A stretch of 49,713 bases of DNA from an uncultured Eubacteriales bacterium. Its GTDB lineage: Bacteria > Bacillota > Clostridia > Christensenellales > Aristaeellaceae. The stretch covers positions 1 through 49,713 of the forward strand of contig CACXBB010000031.1 in the NCBI GenBank assembly GCA_902765735.1, in the 5' to 3' direction. The position numbers were made by a program, and so were the translations under genes. Positions 34,794-44,827 of the stretch are shown piece by piece. Each line of letters begins with the position of its first letter. The first letter of the stretch is position 1. The notes beneath the pieces are model-generated. The model worked only from the letters and a program-made list of their open reading frames with translations, searched no databases and had not been told where the DNA came from.

Positions 34794-35037
34794 GGGGATG
34801 GAGGAATAGGCAATAGGGAATAGGGAATAGGGAATAGGAATAGACAGGCCGTCGTAGGGACGCCATTCATGGCGTCCGGGGACGGCAAGGGGTTACGACC
34901 TCTTCCGGCGCTACGCGCCACCTTCCCATCAAGGGGAAGGCTTTTGGAGGCGCTGTCTTATGCCTTCCCCTTCAGGGGAAGGTGGCAGCCCGAAGGGCTG
35001 ACGGAAGAGGTCGGCACCCCTACGATAAATCTGCTGC
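34794..35037. repeat. Intergenic repeat cluster: heptamers and REP-like palindromes
   Basis: Heptamers aggcaat, agggaat, agggaat, agggaat, aggaata run from 34808 to 34842. Then come gtagggacgccattcatggc with gtcc (34854-34877) and a block with acgacctcttccg, ccttccc-aaggggaaggc and its inverse, ending ggaagaggtc (34886-35012). No gene is seen. The cluster separates convergent genes. Confidence 0.85.
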
Positions 35038-35334
35038 TCAAAGGTCTTCCAAACGAATCTTTGACCCTTCCCTTGCCTGCCGGTAGATGCTGAACCGACT
35101 GCCGATGGTCTGCACCGGCTCGGCGTGCACCCTTTCGCACAGCTCGTCGCAGGCTTCCCGGGCGGAGTCGAAGGGCGCGTTGCGCTGGACCGTCACCTTG
35201 ATGAGCTCCCGGGCCTCCAGCGCGTCCCAGCACTGCTTGACGAGGTTGTCCGTGATGCCGTCCTTGCCGATGTGGAGCACCGGCTCCATCGTATTGCACA
35301 TTGCGCGCAGCTTTGCGCGCTGTTTCGTCGTCAT
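35038..35334 (-). CDS. yhbY: YhbY-family RNA-binding (CRM domain) protein
   Basis: A 98-residue single CRM domain protein. The RNA-binding loop is GKDG in VLHIGKDGITDN, and GSRFSIYRQ is conserved near the end. Family members bind pre-50S ribosomal particles. It follows obgE by 18 bases on the same strand, a common neighbour for it. Start at 35334 was chosen because ggagga lies 7 bases before; the TTG at 35349 would put the ribosome site inside the gene. Confidence 0.92.
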   Translation of the reverse strand: MTTKQRAKLRAMCNTMEPVLHIGKDGITDNLVKQCWDALEARELIKVTVQRNAPFDSAREACDELCERVHAEPVQTIGSRFSIYRQAREGSKIRLEDL

Positions 35335-35352
35335 ATCGTATTCCTCCAAATA

Positions 35353-36627
<1,275 letters not shown>

Positions 36628-37260
36628 TCAGCTCTCCATGTGCTTTTCGCAGAGTTCTTCATTGAGGGAGCAGCGCCCGCACTCGGGCTTGCGCGCGTGG
36701 CAGCAGCGCCGCCCATGCCAGATGATCAGGTGATGCCCCAGGGACCAGATGTCCCGATCCAGCAAATCCCGAAGCTGGGCCTCCACCTTCTCGGGGGTAT
36801 TGGCGTCGGCCAGGCCGATGCGCCGCGCGACCCGGAACACGTGGGTGTCCACCGGGATCTGAGGGTCCCCGAACGCCGCCAGCAGCACCACGCCCGCGGT
36901 CTTCTGGCCCACGCCGGGCAGCGCCATCAATGCCTTTCGGGTATCGGGCACCTTCCCGTCGTACTGCTCCACCAGTGCCCGGCAGGCGGCCACGATGTTC
37001 TTCGCCTTGTTGCGGTAGAGACCGCACTCCCTGATCAGCGGCTCCAGTTCCTCCGGCGTCAGCTTCGCCATCGCGAAGGCGTCCGGGTACAGGGGGAACA
37101 GCCTTTCGGTGACCAGGTTCACCCGCCTGTCGGTGCACTGGGCGGAGAGTATCGTGGCGATCAGCGTCTCGAAGGGGTTTCGAAAGTGTAATTCTGGCCT
37201 CGCCTCCGGGTAGAGCTCCTGAAGCGCCGCCATCACCTGCGCCGCCCGCCGTGCGTCCAT
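36628..37260 (-). CDS. nth: Endonuclease III
   Basis: A 210-residue base-excision repair glycosylase/AP lyase for oxidised pyrimidines. The helix-hairpin-helix LPGVGQKTA gives the catalytic Lys, and PVDTHVFR the catalytic Asp. The C-terminal iron-sulfur loop has four cysteines spaced C-x6-C-x2-C-x6-C; the last spacing is usually x5, a small variation. It heads the nth-obgE-yhbY group; a TATAAT on the minus strand (37291-37296) is a likely -10, but its -35 is poor. Confidence 0.95.
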   Translation of the reverse strand: MDARRAAQVMAALQELYPEARPELHFRNPFETLIATILSAQCTDRRVNLVTERLFPLYPDAFAMAKLTPEELEPLIRECGLYRNKAKNIVAACRALVEQYDGKVPDTRKALMALPGVGQKTAGVVLLAAFGDPQIPVDTHVFRVARRIGLADANTPEKVEAQLRDLLDRDIWSLGHHLIIWHGRRCCHARKPECGRCSLNEELCEKHMES

Positions 37261-37337
37261 GGGTCAGTCCCCCTTTTGTATATTATCCCCATTATAGCGT
37301 TTTCCCGCGGATTCTGCCAGTATTGACAGGTTAATTC

Positions 37338-37604
37338 CTACCGAAGCGGGCTGACCCGCAGGCGCTGGCCGTCGTACTCGGCGCGGTACAGCCCGATGAG
37401 GTTCGAGGTGTTGACCTCCCGAAGCGCCCGGCGTACATCGTCTGTGCGGCTCAGCGGAAACCGTATCGACAGCCCGCAGCCCATGGAGATATCCCGGGGC
37501 GTGGAGATCACGCTGACCGGCACGCCGTACCGGCGCAGCACCTGCTCAAACCACATGACGTGCTGGCGGGAGCGAAACGCCGCCACGCCGTAAGCCTCCT
37601 GCAT
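37338..37604 (-). CDS. DUF3343 protein, putative Se/S carrier-like
   Basis: An 88-residue protein matching the DUF3343 pattern: an opening like AFRSRQHVMWFEQVLRRYG, then STPRDISMGCGLSIRF with the conserved Cys-Gly. The family is small and often found beside cysteine desulfurases, YedF and selenium genes; carrying sulfur or selenium on the cysteine has been proposed and not proved. Here it is divergent from a cysteine desulfurase-like gene with 113 bases between them. Start ATG with gggaggg upstream. Confidence 0.82.
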   Translation of the reverse strand: MQEAYGVAAFRSRQHVMWFEQVLRRYGVPVSVISTPRDISMGCGLSIRFPLSRTDDVRRALREVNTSNLIGLYRAEYDGQRLRVSPLR

Positions 37605-37717
37605 GTCATCATCCCTCCCAAGCGTTCAATTCCCGCGCGGCGGGTTCTGTTTGGCCGCCGGCGCAAGTATTATATCTTACGCGGCAGCGCCGCCGGGCGT
37701 GAAGGAGGGGTTCATCG

Positions 37718-38848
37718 ATGTCGATCTATCTGGACAACGCGGCCACCAGCCATCCCAAGCCGGAGGCGGTGATCCGCGCGGTGACGGGGGCCATGACGGT
37801 CGCCAACGCCAACCCGGGCCGCTCGGGCCACGCCGCGGCGCTGGCGGCGGCGCGCATCGTGCTGGACACCCGGGAGGCGCTCTCGGGGCTGATCGGCGCG
37901 AAGGACGCCATGTCGGTGGTGCACTGCTTCAACTGCACCGACGCTCTGAACCTGGCGATAAAGGGCTCGCTTCACCTGGGGGACCACGTGATCGCCACGG
38001 CGCTGGAGCACAACTCGGTGCTTCGGCCCCTGTGCGGCCTGGCGGCGCGGAAGCGGATCACGCTCACGCTGATCGAGCCCCGGCCGGACGGCTTCATCGA
38101 CCCGGAGGACGTGGCGCGGGCCGTCACGGACAAGACCGCGCTGATCGCATGCACCCAGGCCAGCAACGTCACCGGGGCCATACAGCCGGTGGCGGCCGTC
38201 GGGCAGATCGCCCGGAGGTGCGGCGTGCGCTACCTGATCGACGGGGCCCAGGCTTTAGGCGCGATGCCGGTGGACGTGAACGCGCTGGGGTGCGACCTGT
38301 ACGCCTTCCCGGGGCACAAGGCGCTGCTGGGGCCTCAGGGCACCGGCGGGCTGTACATACGCCCAGGGCTGCGGCTCAGCCCCCTGCGGGAGGGCGGCAC
38401 CGGGTCGGCCTCGGACAGCGTGCTGCAGCCGGAGGAGGCGCCGGAGCGGTATGAGTCCGGCACGGTGAACCTGCCCGGCATCGCGGGGCTGGGGGAGGGC
38501 GTAAGATATGTGGCCGCGCGGCTTTCCCAGATCATGATGCACGAACGGGAGCTGACCGGGGCGCTGATGGAGGGCCTGCGGGCCATATGCGGCGTCAAGC
38601 TGTACTCGCCTGCCGAGGAGGCCGCCCGGGCGGGTATCGTGGCCTTCAACGTGGGGGACCTGTCCTCCTCGCAGGCCGCGGACGCGCTGTCAGACAGGGG
38701 CTTCGCCGTGCGCGGCGGGCTGCACTGCGCCCCCTACGCCCACCGGTTCCTCGGCACGCTGAAGCGCGGCGCGGTGCGGGCCAGCGTGGGGCACGCGAAC
38801 ACGTTTGAGGAGATCGAGGCGTTTGTCGAGGCGGTGAAAGGGATTTGA
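37718..38848 (+). CDS. Cysteine desulfurase family protein (class V aminotransferase fold)
   Basis: A 376-residue PLP enzyme starting YLDNAATSHPKPEAV, of the branch often found near selenium-related genes in Clostridia, separate from housekeeping IscS/SufS. PLP lysine is K201 in FPGHKALLG; the active cysteine is C337 in GLHCAPYAHR. It should take sulfur (or selenium) from cysteine (selenocysteine) to alanine. Start ATG 37718, with ggagggg 7 bases before. The divergent DUF3343 protein may accept the sulfur; this is inference from family associations. Confidence 0.9.
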   Translation: MSIYLDNAATSHPKPEAVIRAVTGAMTVANANPGRSGHAAALAAARIVLDTREALSGLIGAKDAMSVVHCFNCTDALNLAIKGSLHLGDHVIATALEHNSVLRPLCGLAARKRITLTLIEPRPDGFIDPEDVARAVTDKTALIACTQASNVTGAIQPVAAVGQIARRCGVRYLIDGAQALGAMPVDVNALGCDLYAFPGHKALLGPQGTGGLYIRPGLRLSPLREGGTGSASDSVLQPEEAPERYESGTVNLPGIAGLGEGVRYVAARLSQIMMHERELTGALMEGLRAICGVKLYSPAEEAARAGIVAFNVGDLSSSQAADALSDRGFAVRGGLHCAPYAHRFLGTLKRGAVRASVGHANTFEEIEAFVEAVKGI

Positions 38849-39267
38849 TGAATGGGGAATTGGGAATTATAGAATGCCGGAGAACATGCGTAGGGGCGCC
38901 GATGCGGCACCCGCCCAGAGTGATGTCAGCATAACTGTCAATCAATTCCACCGCATCCGTCTTTCGGCAAAATTGCAGGCAATTTTGCCGAAATCCACCT
39001 TCCCCTGATAGTAGGCGCGACCAGCCCGCGCGCATCCTACGGATGCCAGCGCGGCGCTGCCGGCGCTTCCGCAAAGCGGAGTAGCGCCGGTGCGTAAAGG
39101 GGAAGGCTTGGGCGGGCGGCGCATCGCCGCCCCTACGCGACATCGAGGTTTATCCATCCGTAGGGACGCCATTCATGGCGTCCGCGGGCGGCATGAATGC
39201 CGCCCCTACAATACGCATTATCCGTAGAGGCGATCCCCTGATCGCCCGTCGGACTGAATGGTGACGT
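38849..39267. repeat. Nested intergenic repeats between convergent genes
   Basis: Five bases after the desulfurase stop, two heptamers ggggaat, tgggaat are followed by tatagaatgccgg, which resembles the inverted sequence near 8575. A REP pair aacatgcgtaggggcgcc (38883) and cggcgcatcgccgcccctac (about 39117-39136) encloses another repeat block (about 38995-39110) with ccttcccctgatag and ggggaaggc. Then follow gacgccattcatggcgtc (39165-39182), ggcggcatgaatgccgcc (39187-39204) and gcgatcccctgatcgc (39230-39245). No gene is seen. Confidence 0.85.
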
Positions 39268-41586
39268 TTATTCGATGATATGCGCCCGCATGTCCGCCCG
39301 CACCGGCGACAGCGTTCGCGCGGCATCGTCCCAGTGCAGGTGTGTGACGGTATATTCGCCGCGCTCGTAGCCGTAGCCGTCGCCCTCGTCCTCATAGAGC
39401 TCGAAGTCGGCGTCCGCGCCGGGGTAGACCCGCACCTCCATGGGGCCCTCGGGCCTCTGGTCGGCGTACTGGAGGCCCTCGGCTATGGGGATGATCGAGC
39501 CCGCGCGCACGAACAGCGGCATGCGGTCGAGGGGCGCGTCTACGGTGACCTCCTGCCCGCCGCGATAGCGGGCGTTGTCCCAAAAGTCGAACCAGTCGCA
39601 GCCCTTGGGCAGGTAGACGGTCCAGCGCTTTTCGCGCGCTATGACCGCGCCGCCGGGGGCGTAGGCCATGGGCTCAGTGACCGGGCACACCAACAGCGAC
39701 GGCCCGAACATGTACTCGGTGGCGGTGCGGACCGCGCGCCTGTCCTTCGCAAAGTCGAACAGCAGCGGGCGCAGCATCATGCCGTCGCCGTACCACACCC
39801 TTCCGGCCAGCGCGTAGATGTAGGGCATCAGCTGGTAGCGCAGGCGGATGGTGGCCGCGATGGCGTCGTAGAACGGCTCGCCGGGCTTGCCGAAGTGCCA
39901 GATCTCCCGGGGCGCGTCGGTGCCGTGGGACCGGAACATGGGCAGGAAGGCGCCGAATTGCAGCCAGCGCACGTAGAGCTCCCGGTAGCCGGGGTCGTCG
40001 ATGCCGCCTTCGAAGTCGCCCTGCCAGAACCACTTGGGGGCGGGGTCGCTGTCGCAGCCGCAGCCCCGGGCGCGCCAGTTCTCCTTCACCACGAAGAAGC
40101 CGCCGATGTCCAGCGTCCACCAGGGATAGCCGCTGGCGGCCATGTTCAGCGCCTCGGCGATCTGGGCCTTCATCACCGACCACTTTGCGGCGATGTCGCC
40201 GGACCACAGCACCGCGCCGTAGCGCTGGCCGGACACGTACCCGGAGCGGGTGAGGTTCAGTACCCGCTTCTCCGGCGCGTCCCGGCGCTGGTTTTCATAG
40301 ATGCCCTTCGCGTGGGCCACGGCGTACAAATTGGCTCGCTCGGGGTCCAGGAATTTCTTGTGCTCGCCGCCCACCAATGTGAAGCGCTCCCAGGGCTCCC
40401 GCTTCTGCGCGCCGTTCCAGTCCGGGCCGGAGAAGGGCTCGGTCGAATCGCACCACCAGGCGTCGAAGCCGCCGTCGAACAGCTCCGCCTTCGCCTGTCG
40501 CCAGTACATCGCCCGGGCCTCCGGGTTGAAGGCGTCGTAGGTGGAGAGGTCGTTCAGGAGCCATCCGGCGCGATTGAATTCCTCCCAGTCCGCGGTGCCG
40601 GTGTTCATGTTGGGCCACACGGACACCATGGCGTGGGCGTGCATCGCGTGGATCTCGTCCATGCGCGAGCGGAGGTCGCCGTAGCGTGCCTTATCCACCC
40701 GCTTTTCGCCCCAGTGGTCCTCGACCCAGGTGTGCCAGTCCTGCACCACGCCGTCCAGCGGCACGCCCAATTCGCGGTAGCGGCACACCACATCCGATAG
40801 CTCCGCAGCGGTCCTGTAGCGCTCCTTCGACTGGATGAAGCCGAAGGCCCACTTCGGCAGCAGCGCCGCCTTGCCCGTGAGCCCGCGCAGATTGGCGATG
40901 ATGGCGTCGAAGCTGTCGCCGGTGATGACGTAGTAGTCCAATTGGGGCACGGCGTCGAGATAGAGGTAGCAGCCGTTTACGTCGTCCTGGAAGGTCATGA
41001 GGCTGCCGCAGTCCGCCAGCACGCCGTAGCCTCGGTCGGACAGGAAGAAGGGCATGGGAATGCGCATGTTGTGCTGGTACAGGTACTGGTTCTGATGCCG
41101 CCAGTTCCACACGCCCTCCTCGCCCTGGCCCAGGCCGTAGACGCCCTCGTCCGGAGCAAAATCGAAGCACAGCTTCGCCCGGCAATCGGCGCCCGCCGCC
41201 ACGGGGGACAGGTTTTTGATGAAGTTGCGCTCGCCGTCCACGGTCTTCACGCGCTCCACCACGGGGGCCTCGCCACCGGTGGTGTAGCGGATCACGGTCT
41301 GCTCCGCCAGCGCGTGGCCGGCCTCGTGAAGCAGCGTCTCCCCGGTGTCCGTCCGGGACCAGGTGATGAAGCCGGTATCGGGGCAGACGGCGGCGCGCAG
41401 GCGGCCGGAGACGATGCCGTCCGCCTTCGGTTCAAAGGGGAAGTCCGGCGCGGGGGCGGGGACAATCAGCCCGGACGGCGGGCGGAGGGGCGATTTCAGC
41501 GTCTGCACGCAGCGAATGACGTCGCGCCGCACGGCCTCCAGCCGCAGGACGCCGTCCTTTACGGGAAATTCGACGTAGTTTTTCAT
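39268..41586 (-). CDS. GH31 alpha-glycosidase (alpha-glucosidase/alpha-xylosidase type)
   Basis: A 772-residue cytoplasmic GH31 enzyme. An N-terminal beta-sandwich (about 1-225) leads to the barrel. The nucleophile is D380 in WWCDSTEPF; the later acid/base region is seen as MFRSHGTDAPRE. C-terminal beta domains end the protein. WPNMNTG and the ISGGFF-like stretch LDIGGFF also fit the family. The glycosidic substrate cannot be told. The start at 41586 overlaps the dnaB stop as ATGA; the open frame further upstream is only the shadow of dnaB. The coupling to dnaB is unusual. Confidence 0.9.
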   Translation of the reverse strand: MKNYVEFPVKDGVLRLEAVRRDVIRCVQTLKSPLRPPSGLIVPAPAPDFPFEPKADGIVSGRLRAAVCPDTGFITWSRTDTGETLLHEAGHALAEQTVIRYTTGGEAPVVERVKTVDGERNFIKNLSPVAAGADCRAKLCFDFAPDEGVYGLGQGEEGVWNWRHQNQYLYQHNMRIPMPFFLSDRGYGVLADCGSLMTFQDDVNGCYLYLDAVPQLDYYVITGDSFDAIIANLRGLTGKAALLPKWAFGFIQSKERYRTAAELSDVVCRYRELGVPLDGVVQDWHTWVEDHWGEKRVDKARYGDLRSRMDEIHAMHAHAMVSVWPNMNTGTADWEEFNRAGWLLNDLSTYDAFNPEARAMYWRQAKAELFDGGFDAWWCDSTEPFSGPDWNGAQKREPWERFTLVGGEHKKFLDPERANLYAVAHAKGIYENQRRDAPEKRVLNLTRSGYVSGQRYGAVLWSGDIAAKWSVMKAQIAEALNMAASGYPWWTLDIGGFFVVKENWRARGCGCDSDPAPKWFWQGDFEGGIDDPGYRELYVRWLQFGAFLPMFRSHGTDAPREIWHFGKPGEPFYDAIAATIRLRYQLMPYIYALAGRVWYGDGMMLRPLLFDFAKDRRAVRTATEYMFGPSLLVCPVTEPMAYAPGGAVIAREKRWTVYLPKGCDWFDFWDNARYRGGQEVTVDAPLDRMPLFVRAGSIIPIAEGLQYADQRPEGPMEVRVYPGADADFELYEDEGDGYGYERGEYTVTHLHWDDAARTLSPVRADMRAHIIE

Positions 41587-42956
41587 GACGATTGCTGCAC
41601 AGCCTCCCTGGCGTGGGGGGAGAGGTCGGTAAACCAGGTGTACTCGCCCTTCCAGCCCAGCTTGACCGTGCCCAGCGCGCCGTTTCTCTGCTTGGCGATG
41701 ATGAGCTCGGCCATGCCCTTGTCGGGGGTGTCGGGGTCGTAGTATTCCTCGCGGTGGATGAACATGACCACGTCGGCGTCCTGCTCGATGGCGCCGGATT
41801 CGCGGATGTCGGACAGCAGCGGCCGGTGATTGGAACGGCCCGTGGGGGCGCGGGAGAGCTGCTGCAGCGCGATGACGGGCACGCCCAGCTCCAGCGCCAG
41901 GCCCTTCAGGGTGCGGGAGATCTGGGAGACCTCCTCCTGACGGCTGCCGAAGCGGCCCGTGGCGGACATCAGCGACAGGTAGTCGATCATGATGACGTCC
42001 AGCCCGTGCTCCAGCTGGAGCCTGCGGGCCTTGGAGCGCAGCTCCGGCACGGTGATGCCCGGGGTGCAGTCGATGTGTATGGACGCCGGGCCGATGCTCA
42101 CCAGCGCGTCGCACAGGCGCTCCCACTCGTCGTCGCCGATCTGGCCCCGCCGCACGTTCTGCATGTTCACGCGGGCCTCGGTGCACAGCATGCGCATGGC
42201 GAGCTGCTCGGCGGGCATCTCCAGCGAGAACACGGCGGCCTTTCGGCCCGCGCGGATGGCGGCGTTTTCGATGAAGTTCATGCCGATGGAGGTCTTGCCC
42301 ATGGCGGGACGCCCGGCCACCAGCACCAGCTCGCCGGGGTGAAGGCCGGTGAGCAGGTCGTCCAGCTCGGTGTAGCCGGTGGGCACGCCCTCGATGCGCC
42401 CGTGGTTCTTGACCAGCTGCTCGATCTTTTCAAAGGTGGCGATCAGCACAGGCTGGATGGCCTGCAGCTCCTCGCCGCCCTTTCGCATGGTGATGTTGTA
42501 GATGGCCTTCTCGGCGGCCTCCAGGATGTCCTGGGTCTCGGTCTCCCCGGCGTAGCAGTCCCGGAGGATGGTCTCAGCCGCGGCGATCAGCTTTCGCAGG
42601 GTGGACTTCTCGTCCACGATGCGGATGTAGGCCTGTATGTTGGCGGCGGAGGGCACGCTGCGGGAGAGCTCGACCAGGTAGGCCGCGCCGCCCACGGTGT
42701 CCAGCTTGCCCCGGCGGGTGAGCTCCTCATCGAGGGTCACCAGGTCGATGGGCCGGGACTGGGCGGACATGGCCTGCATGGCGGAATAGATCTCGCGGTT
42801 GGCGGGATCGTAGAAGTCGTCCGGTCGCAGGTTCTCCACGGCCAGCAGCGCGGCCTCGCGGGAGCGAAGCATCGCGCCCAGCACGCTGCGCTCGGATTCC
42901 GGGTGGCAGGGCATGGCGCGGGCTTCGTCCGAGGACGGTATGTACTGCTGTTCCAT
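41583..42956 (-). CDS. dnaB: Replicative DNA helicase
   Basis: A 457-residue hexameric helicase of the replication fork. The N-terminal domain begins PCHPESERSVLGAML; the RecA-like domain has Walker A AGRPAMGKTS, Walker B VIMIDYLSLM and QQLSR, and ends with the Arg-finger region. It lies 3 bases after rplI. ATG at 42956. No intein or truncation. Confidence 0.96.
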   Translation of the reverse strand: MEQQYIPSSDEARAMPCHPESERSVLGAMLRSREAALLAVENLRPDDFYDPANREIYSAMQAMSAQSRPIDLVTLDEELTRRGKLDTVGGAAYLVELSRSVPSAANIQAYIRIVDEKSTLRKLIAAAETILRDCYAGETETQDILEAAEKAIYNITMRKGGEELQAIQPVLIATFEKIEQLVKNHGRIEGVPTGYTELDDLLTGLHPGELVLVAGRPAMGKTSIGMNFIENAAIRAGRKAAVFSLEMPAEQLAMRMLCTEARVNMQNVRRGQIGDDEWERLCDALVSIGPASIHIDCTPGITVPELRSKARRLQLEHGLDVIMIDYLSLMSATGRFGSRQEEVSQISRTLKGLALELGVPVIALQQLSRAPTGRSNHRPLLSDIRESGAIEQDADVVMFIHREEYYDPDTPDKGMAELIIAKQRNGALGTVKLGWKGEYTWFTDLSPHAREAVQQSS

Positions 42957-42959
42957 GGC

Positions 42960-43412
42960 TTACTTGGCGGCCACCCGCACGTTGACGATCATGCGGGTGT
43001 TGATGCCCGCCACCAGCTTGAGGTTGACGAAGAACTGCCCGGCGGTCTTGATGGGCTCCTCCAGCTCCAGCTTGCGCCTGTCCACGTCCACGCCGTGCTG
43101 GGCCTTGAGGGCGGCGGCGATCTGGTCGGTGGTCACCGCGCCGAACAGCTTGCCGTTCTCGCCGCCCCGGGCCTCGATCTGGACCACCTTGCCCTTGAGC
43201 TCGCGGGCCTTGACCTCGGCCTCCTGGCGGCGCACCTCCTGGCGGTGCCGGTCCGCGCCCTTGGACTTCTCCAGCGCGTTCACGGCCTCGGCGGTGGCCT
43301 CCTTCGCCATCTTGCGGGGCAGCAGGTAGTTGCGGGCGTAGCCGTCGGAGATCTCGAGGATCTGGTCCTTCTTGCCGGTGCCCTGGATGTCCTGAAGCAG
43401 TATCACCTTCAT
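42960..43412 (-). CDS. rplI: 50S ribosomal protein L9
   Basis: A 150-residue L9 with the N-terminal KVILLQDIQGTGKKDQILE, the ARNYLLPRKMA motif and a C-terminal domain. Twelve bases follow yybS and three precede dnaB, the standard Firmicutes order. ATG at 43412 with aggaggt upstream. Confidence 0.96.
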   Translation of the reverse strand: MKVILLQDIQGTGKKDQILEISDGYARNYLLPRKMAKEATAEAVNALEKSKGADRHRQEVRRQEAEVKARELKGKVVQIEARGGENGKLFGAVTTDQIAAALKAQHGVDVDRRKLELEEPIKTAGQFFVNLKLVAGINTRMIVNVRVAAK

Positions 43413-43424
43413 GGTCGTTACCTC

Positions 43425-44498
43425 CTATTGCTGTGTATCGTCGTCATTGCCGCCGGACAGGGGGCGGCGGAAGGCCCCGTGGGAGCCGAAGAGCGCCGAG
43501 CCCGCGCCGATGGCGAAGAGAAGCGTGTTGATGAACCGGAACAGAAGCCCCAGTATCAGGGCGATGACGAGCAGCGCCCTGCGCCGGCCGTCCGGCATGC
43601 CGCGCCGGAAGAAGAAGCGGTCGATCGCGCCCAGCGCCTGTATGAAGAAGGCCAGCGACGCCAGGCTGTACACGGTGAAGTAGACGGTCTCGCCCTGGGC
43701 GTACCGGGTCTCGGAGAGTATGAAGGCCGCGATCCACATGAGCGTGAGCCCCAGCGTCACGTTGCGGGGCAGAAACCAGCGGGTCGGGCCGACGTAGCTT
43801 GCCTCGGTGGCCAGGCCCCGGCGGGCCCGAAGCCAGTTGCCCCACAATACCGACAGCACCCCGGTCAGCGCCGCGCCGGAGAGCAGCGCCCCCGGCAGGG
43901 ACTTCTGGTAGACCTCGGACATCAGGTCCAGTATACCGCTGACCTGCGCCCGGTAGCTCTGCACCGTCATGACCTTGACGCCGGGGATGCCGGTGGACAT
44001 CGCGGAGTTGATCATGTCCACGAAGGGCGCGAAGAAGGCGTCCGGCATCAGCGCGAACTGGGCCTTCAGCATGTCCGCCATGCGCTCGATCATGTTGCCG
44101 CCGAAGCTCATGTAGGCGACGGTCACCGCCGCCAGCATGCCGGCCAGGGACGTAGCGACGCCAAGCTTCATCTGGTCGAAGAAGGGTTTTTTCAGGACGA
44201 TCAAGCGCATGCACACCAGCGCCGGGACCGTGCCCGAGACCAGCAGCATCAGCAGAAACCGCTCGCCCAGCAGCACGCCCGCCGCGGCCAGATGCACGAT
44301 CGTGAAAAGCCACGCAGGGAGCGGCCCCGCGTAGCAGAACAGAAACACCATGAACACGCCGCCCGGCAGCACCACGGGCATCAGTACGGACATCTCAAGC
44401 ACTGTGATCAGCGGCGTCAGCGCGCCCACGATCAGCGCCAGCACGATGCCCAGCGCCAGCTTGCCGCCCGACACGCGGGAGGGATCATTGGAAGTCAA
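43425..44498 (-). CDS. yybS: YybS family membrane protein (DUF2232)
   Basis: A 357-residue polytopic protein with about eight or nine membrane segments, in the place where yybS stands in Firmicutes, before rplI and dnaB. Function unknown. The start is TTG at 44498, 7 bases after ggagg; the nearer ATG is out of frame and hits a stop at once. Confidence 0.85.
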   Translation of the reverse strand: MTSNDPSRVSGGKLALGIVLALIVGALTPLITVLEMSVLMPVVLPGGVFMVFLFCYAGPLPAWLFTIVHLAAAGVLLGERFLLMLLVSGTVPALVCMRLIVLKKPFFDQMKLGVATSLAGMLAAVTVAYMSFGGNMIERMADMLKAQFALMPDAFFAPFVDMINSAMSTGIPGVKVMTVQSYRAQVSGILDLMSEVYQKSLPGALLSGAALTGVLSVLWGNWLRARRGLATEASYVGPTRWFLPRNVTLGLTLMWIAAFILSETRYAQGETVYFTVYSLASLAFFIQALGAIDRFFFRRGMPDGRRRALLVIALILGLLFRFINTLLFAIGAGSALFGSHGAFRRPLSGGNDDDTQQ

Positions 44499-44534
44499 GG
44501 CATTGCCTCCGTCAATCGAATCTTTATTCAGTTT

Positions 44535-44543
44535 ATTATAGCA
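44535..44543 (-). promoter_or_regulatory. Extended -10 promoter of yybS-rplI-dnaB
   Basis: On the minus strand TGC directly before TATAAT (44535-44540); the -35 (TGTGCA at 17 bases) is weak. It lies about 35 bases before the TTG start. Confidence 0.6.
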
Positions 44544-44609
44544 CGGTTTCAGGGATTTGCACAGACCCTTTTAAAAATAATGCCGTCATTCACAGTTAAC
44601 ATAAAGTGC

Positions 44610-44638
44610 TTGCAATTATATAAGAAGTGTGGTAAACT
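44610..44638 (+). promoter_or_regulatory. Promoter of the SRP RNA gene
   Basis: TTGCAA (44610-44615), 17-base spacer, TAAACT (44633-44638). Confidence 0.75.
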
Positions 44639-44644
44639 GATACA

Positions 44645-44776
44645 GTCTGCGGGTGATGATGACTGGGTCCCGTGCGGCGTCATGCCGTGAATCTTGTCAG
44701 GGTCGGAAGGCAGCAGCAATAAGCGGAAGTTGGCGAGCGCCGCGGGAGCTGCCTGGTTTGAACCCGTGGGCCTTGA
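44645..44776 (+). ncRNA. ffs: Signal recognition particle RNA, small bacterial type
   Basis: The conserved domain IV is plain: gtcagggtcggaaggcagca followed by gcaataag, with the GGAA tetraloop and the symmetric loop that binds Ffh. Flanking sequences gtcccgtgcggcg and cgccgcgggagc pair, and the outer ends gcgggt and acccgt close the hairpin. It is preceded by a promoter and followed by a strong terminator. Ends are estimated to within several bases. It appears to be the short form without an Alu domain. Confidence 0.93.
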
Positions 44777-44781
44777 CTGAA

Positions 44782-44826
44782 CGAAAACGCGCAATCCACG
44801 GCGGATTGCGCGTTTTCGTTTGTTTT
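44782..44826. terminator. Terminator of SRP RNA, probably shared with the aldo/keto reductase gene
   Basis: A perfect 16-base-pair stem, cgaaaacgcgcaatcc (44782-44797) with ggattgcgcgttttcg (44803-44818), followed by tttgtttt on the plus strand. The convergent gene ends at 44828, and the stem is flanked by T-rich sequence on the other strand as well. Confidence 0.93.
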
Positions 44827-44827
44827 C

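Noticed and set aside
44750-44776. tRNA T-arm-like ggtttgaaccc
   Set aside because: It belongs to the closing helix of the SRP RNA; no cloverleaf can be drawn.
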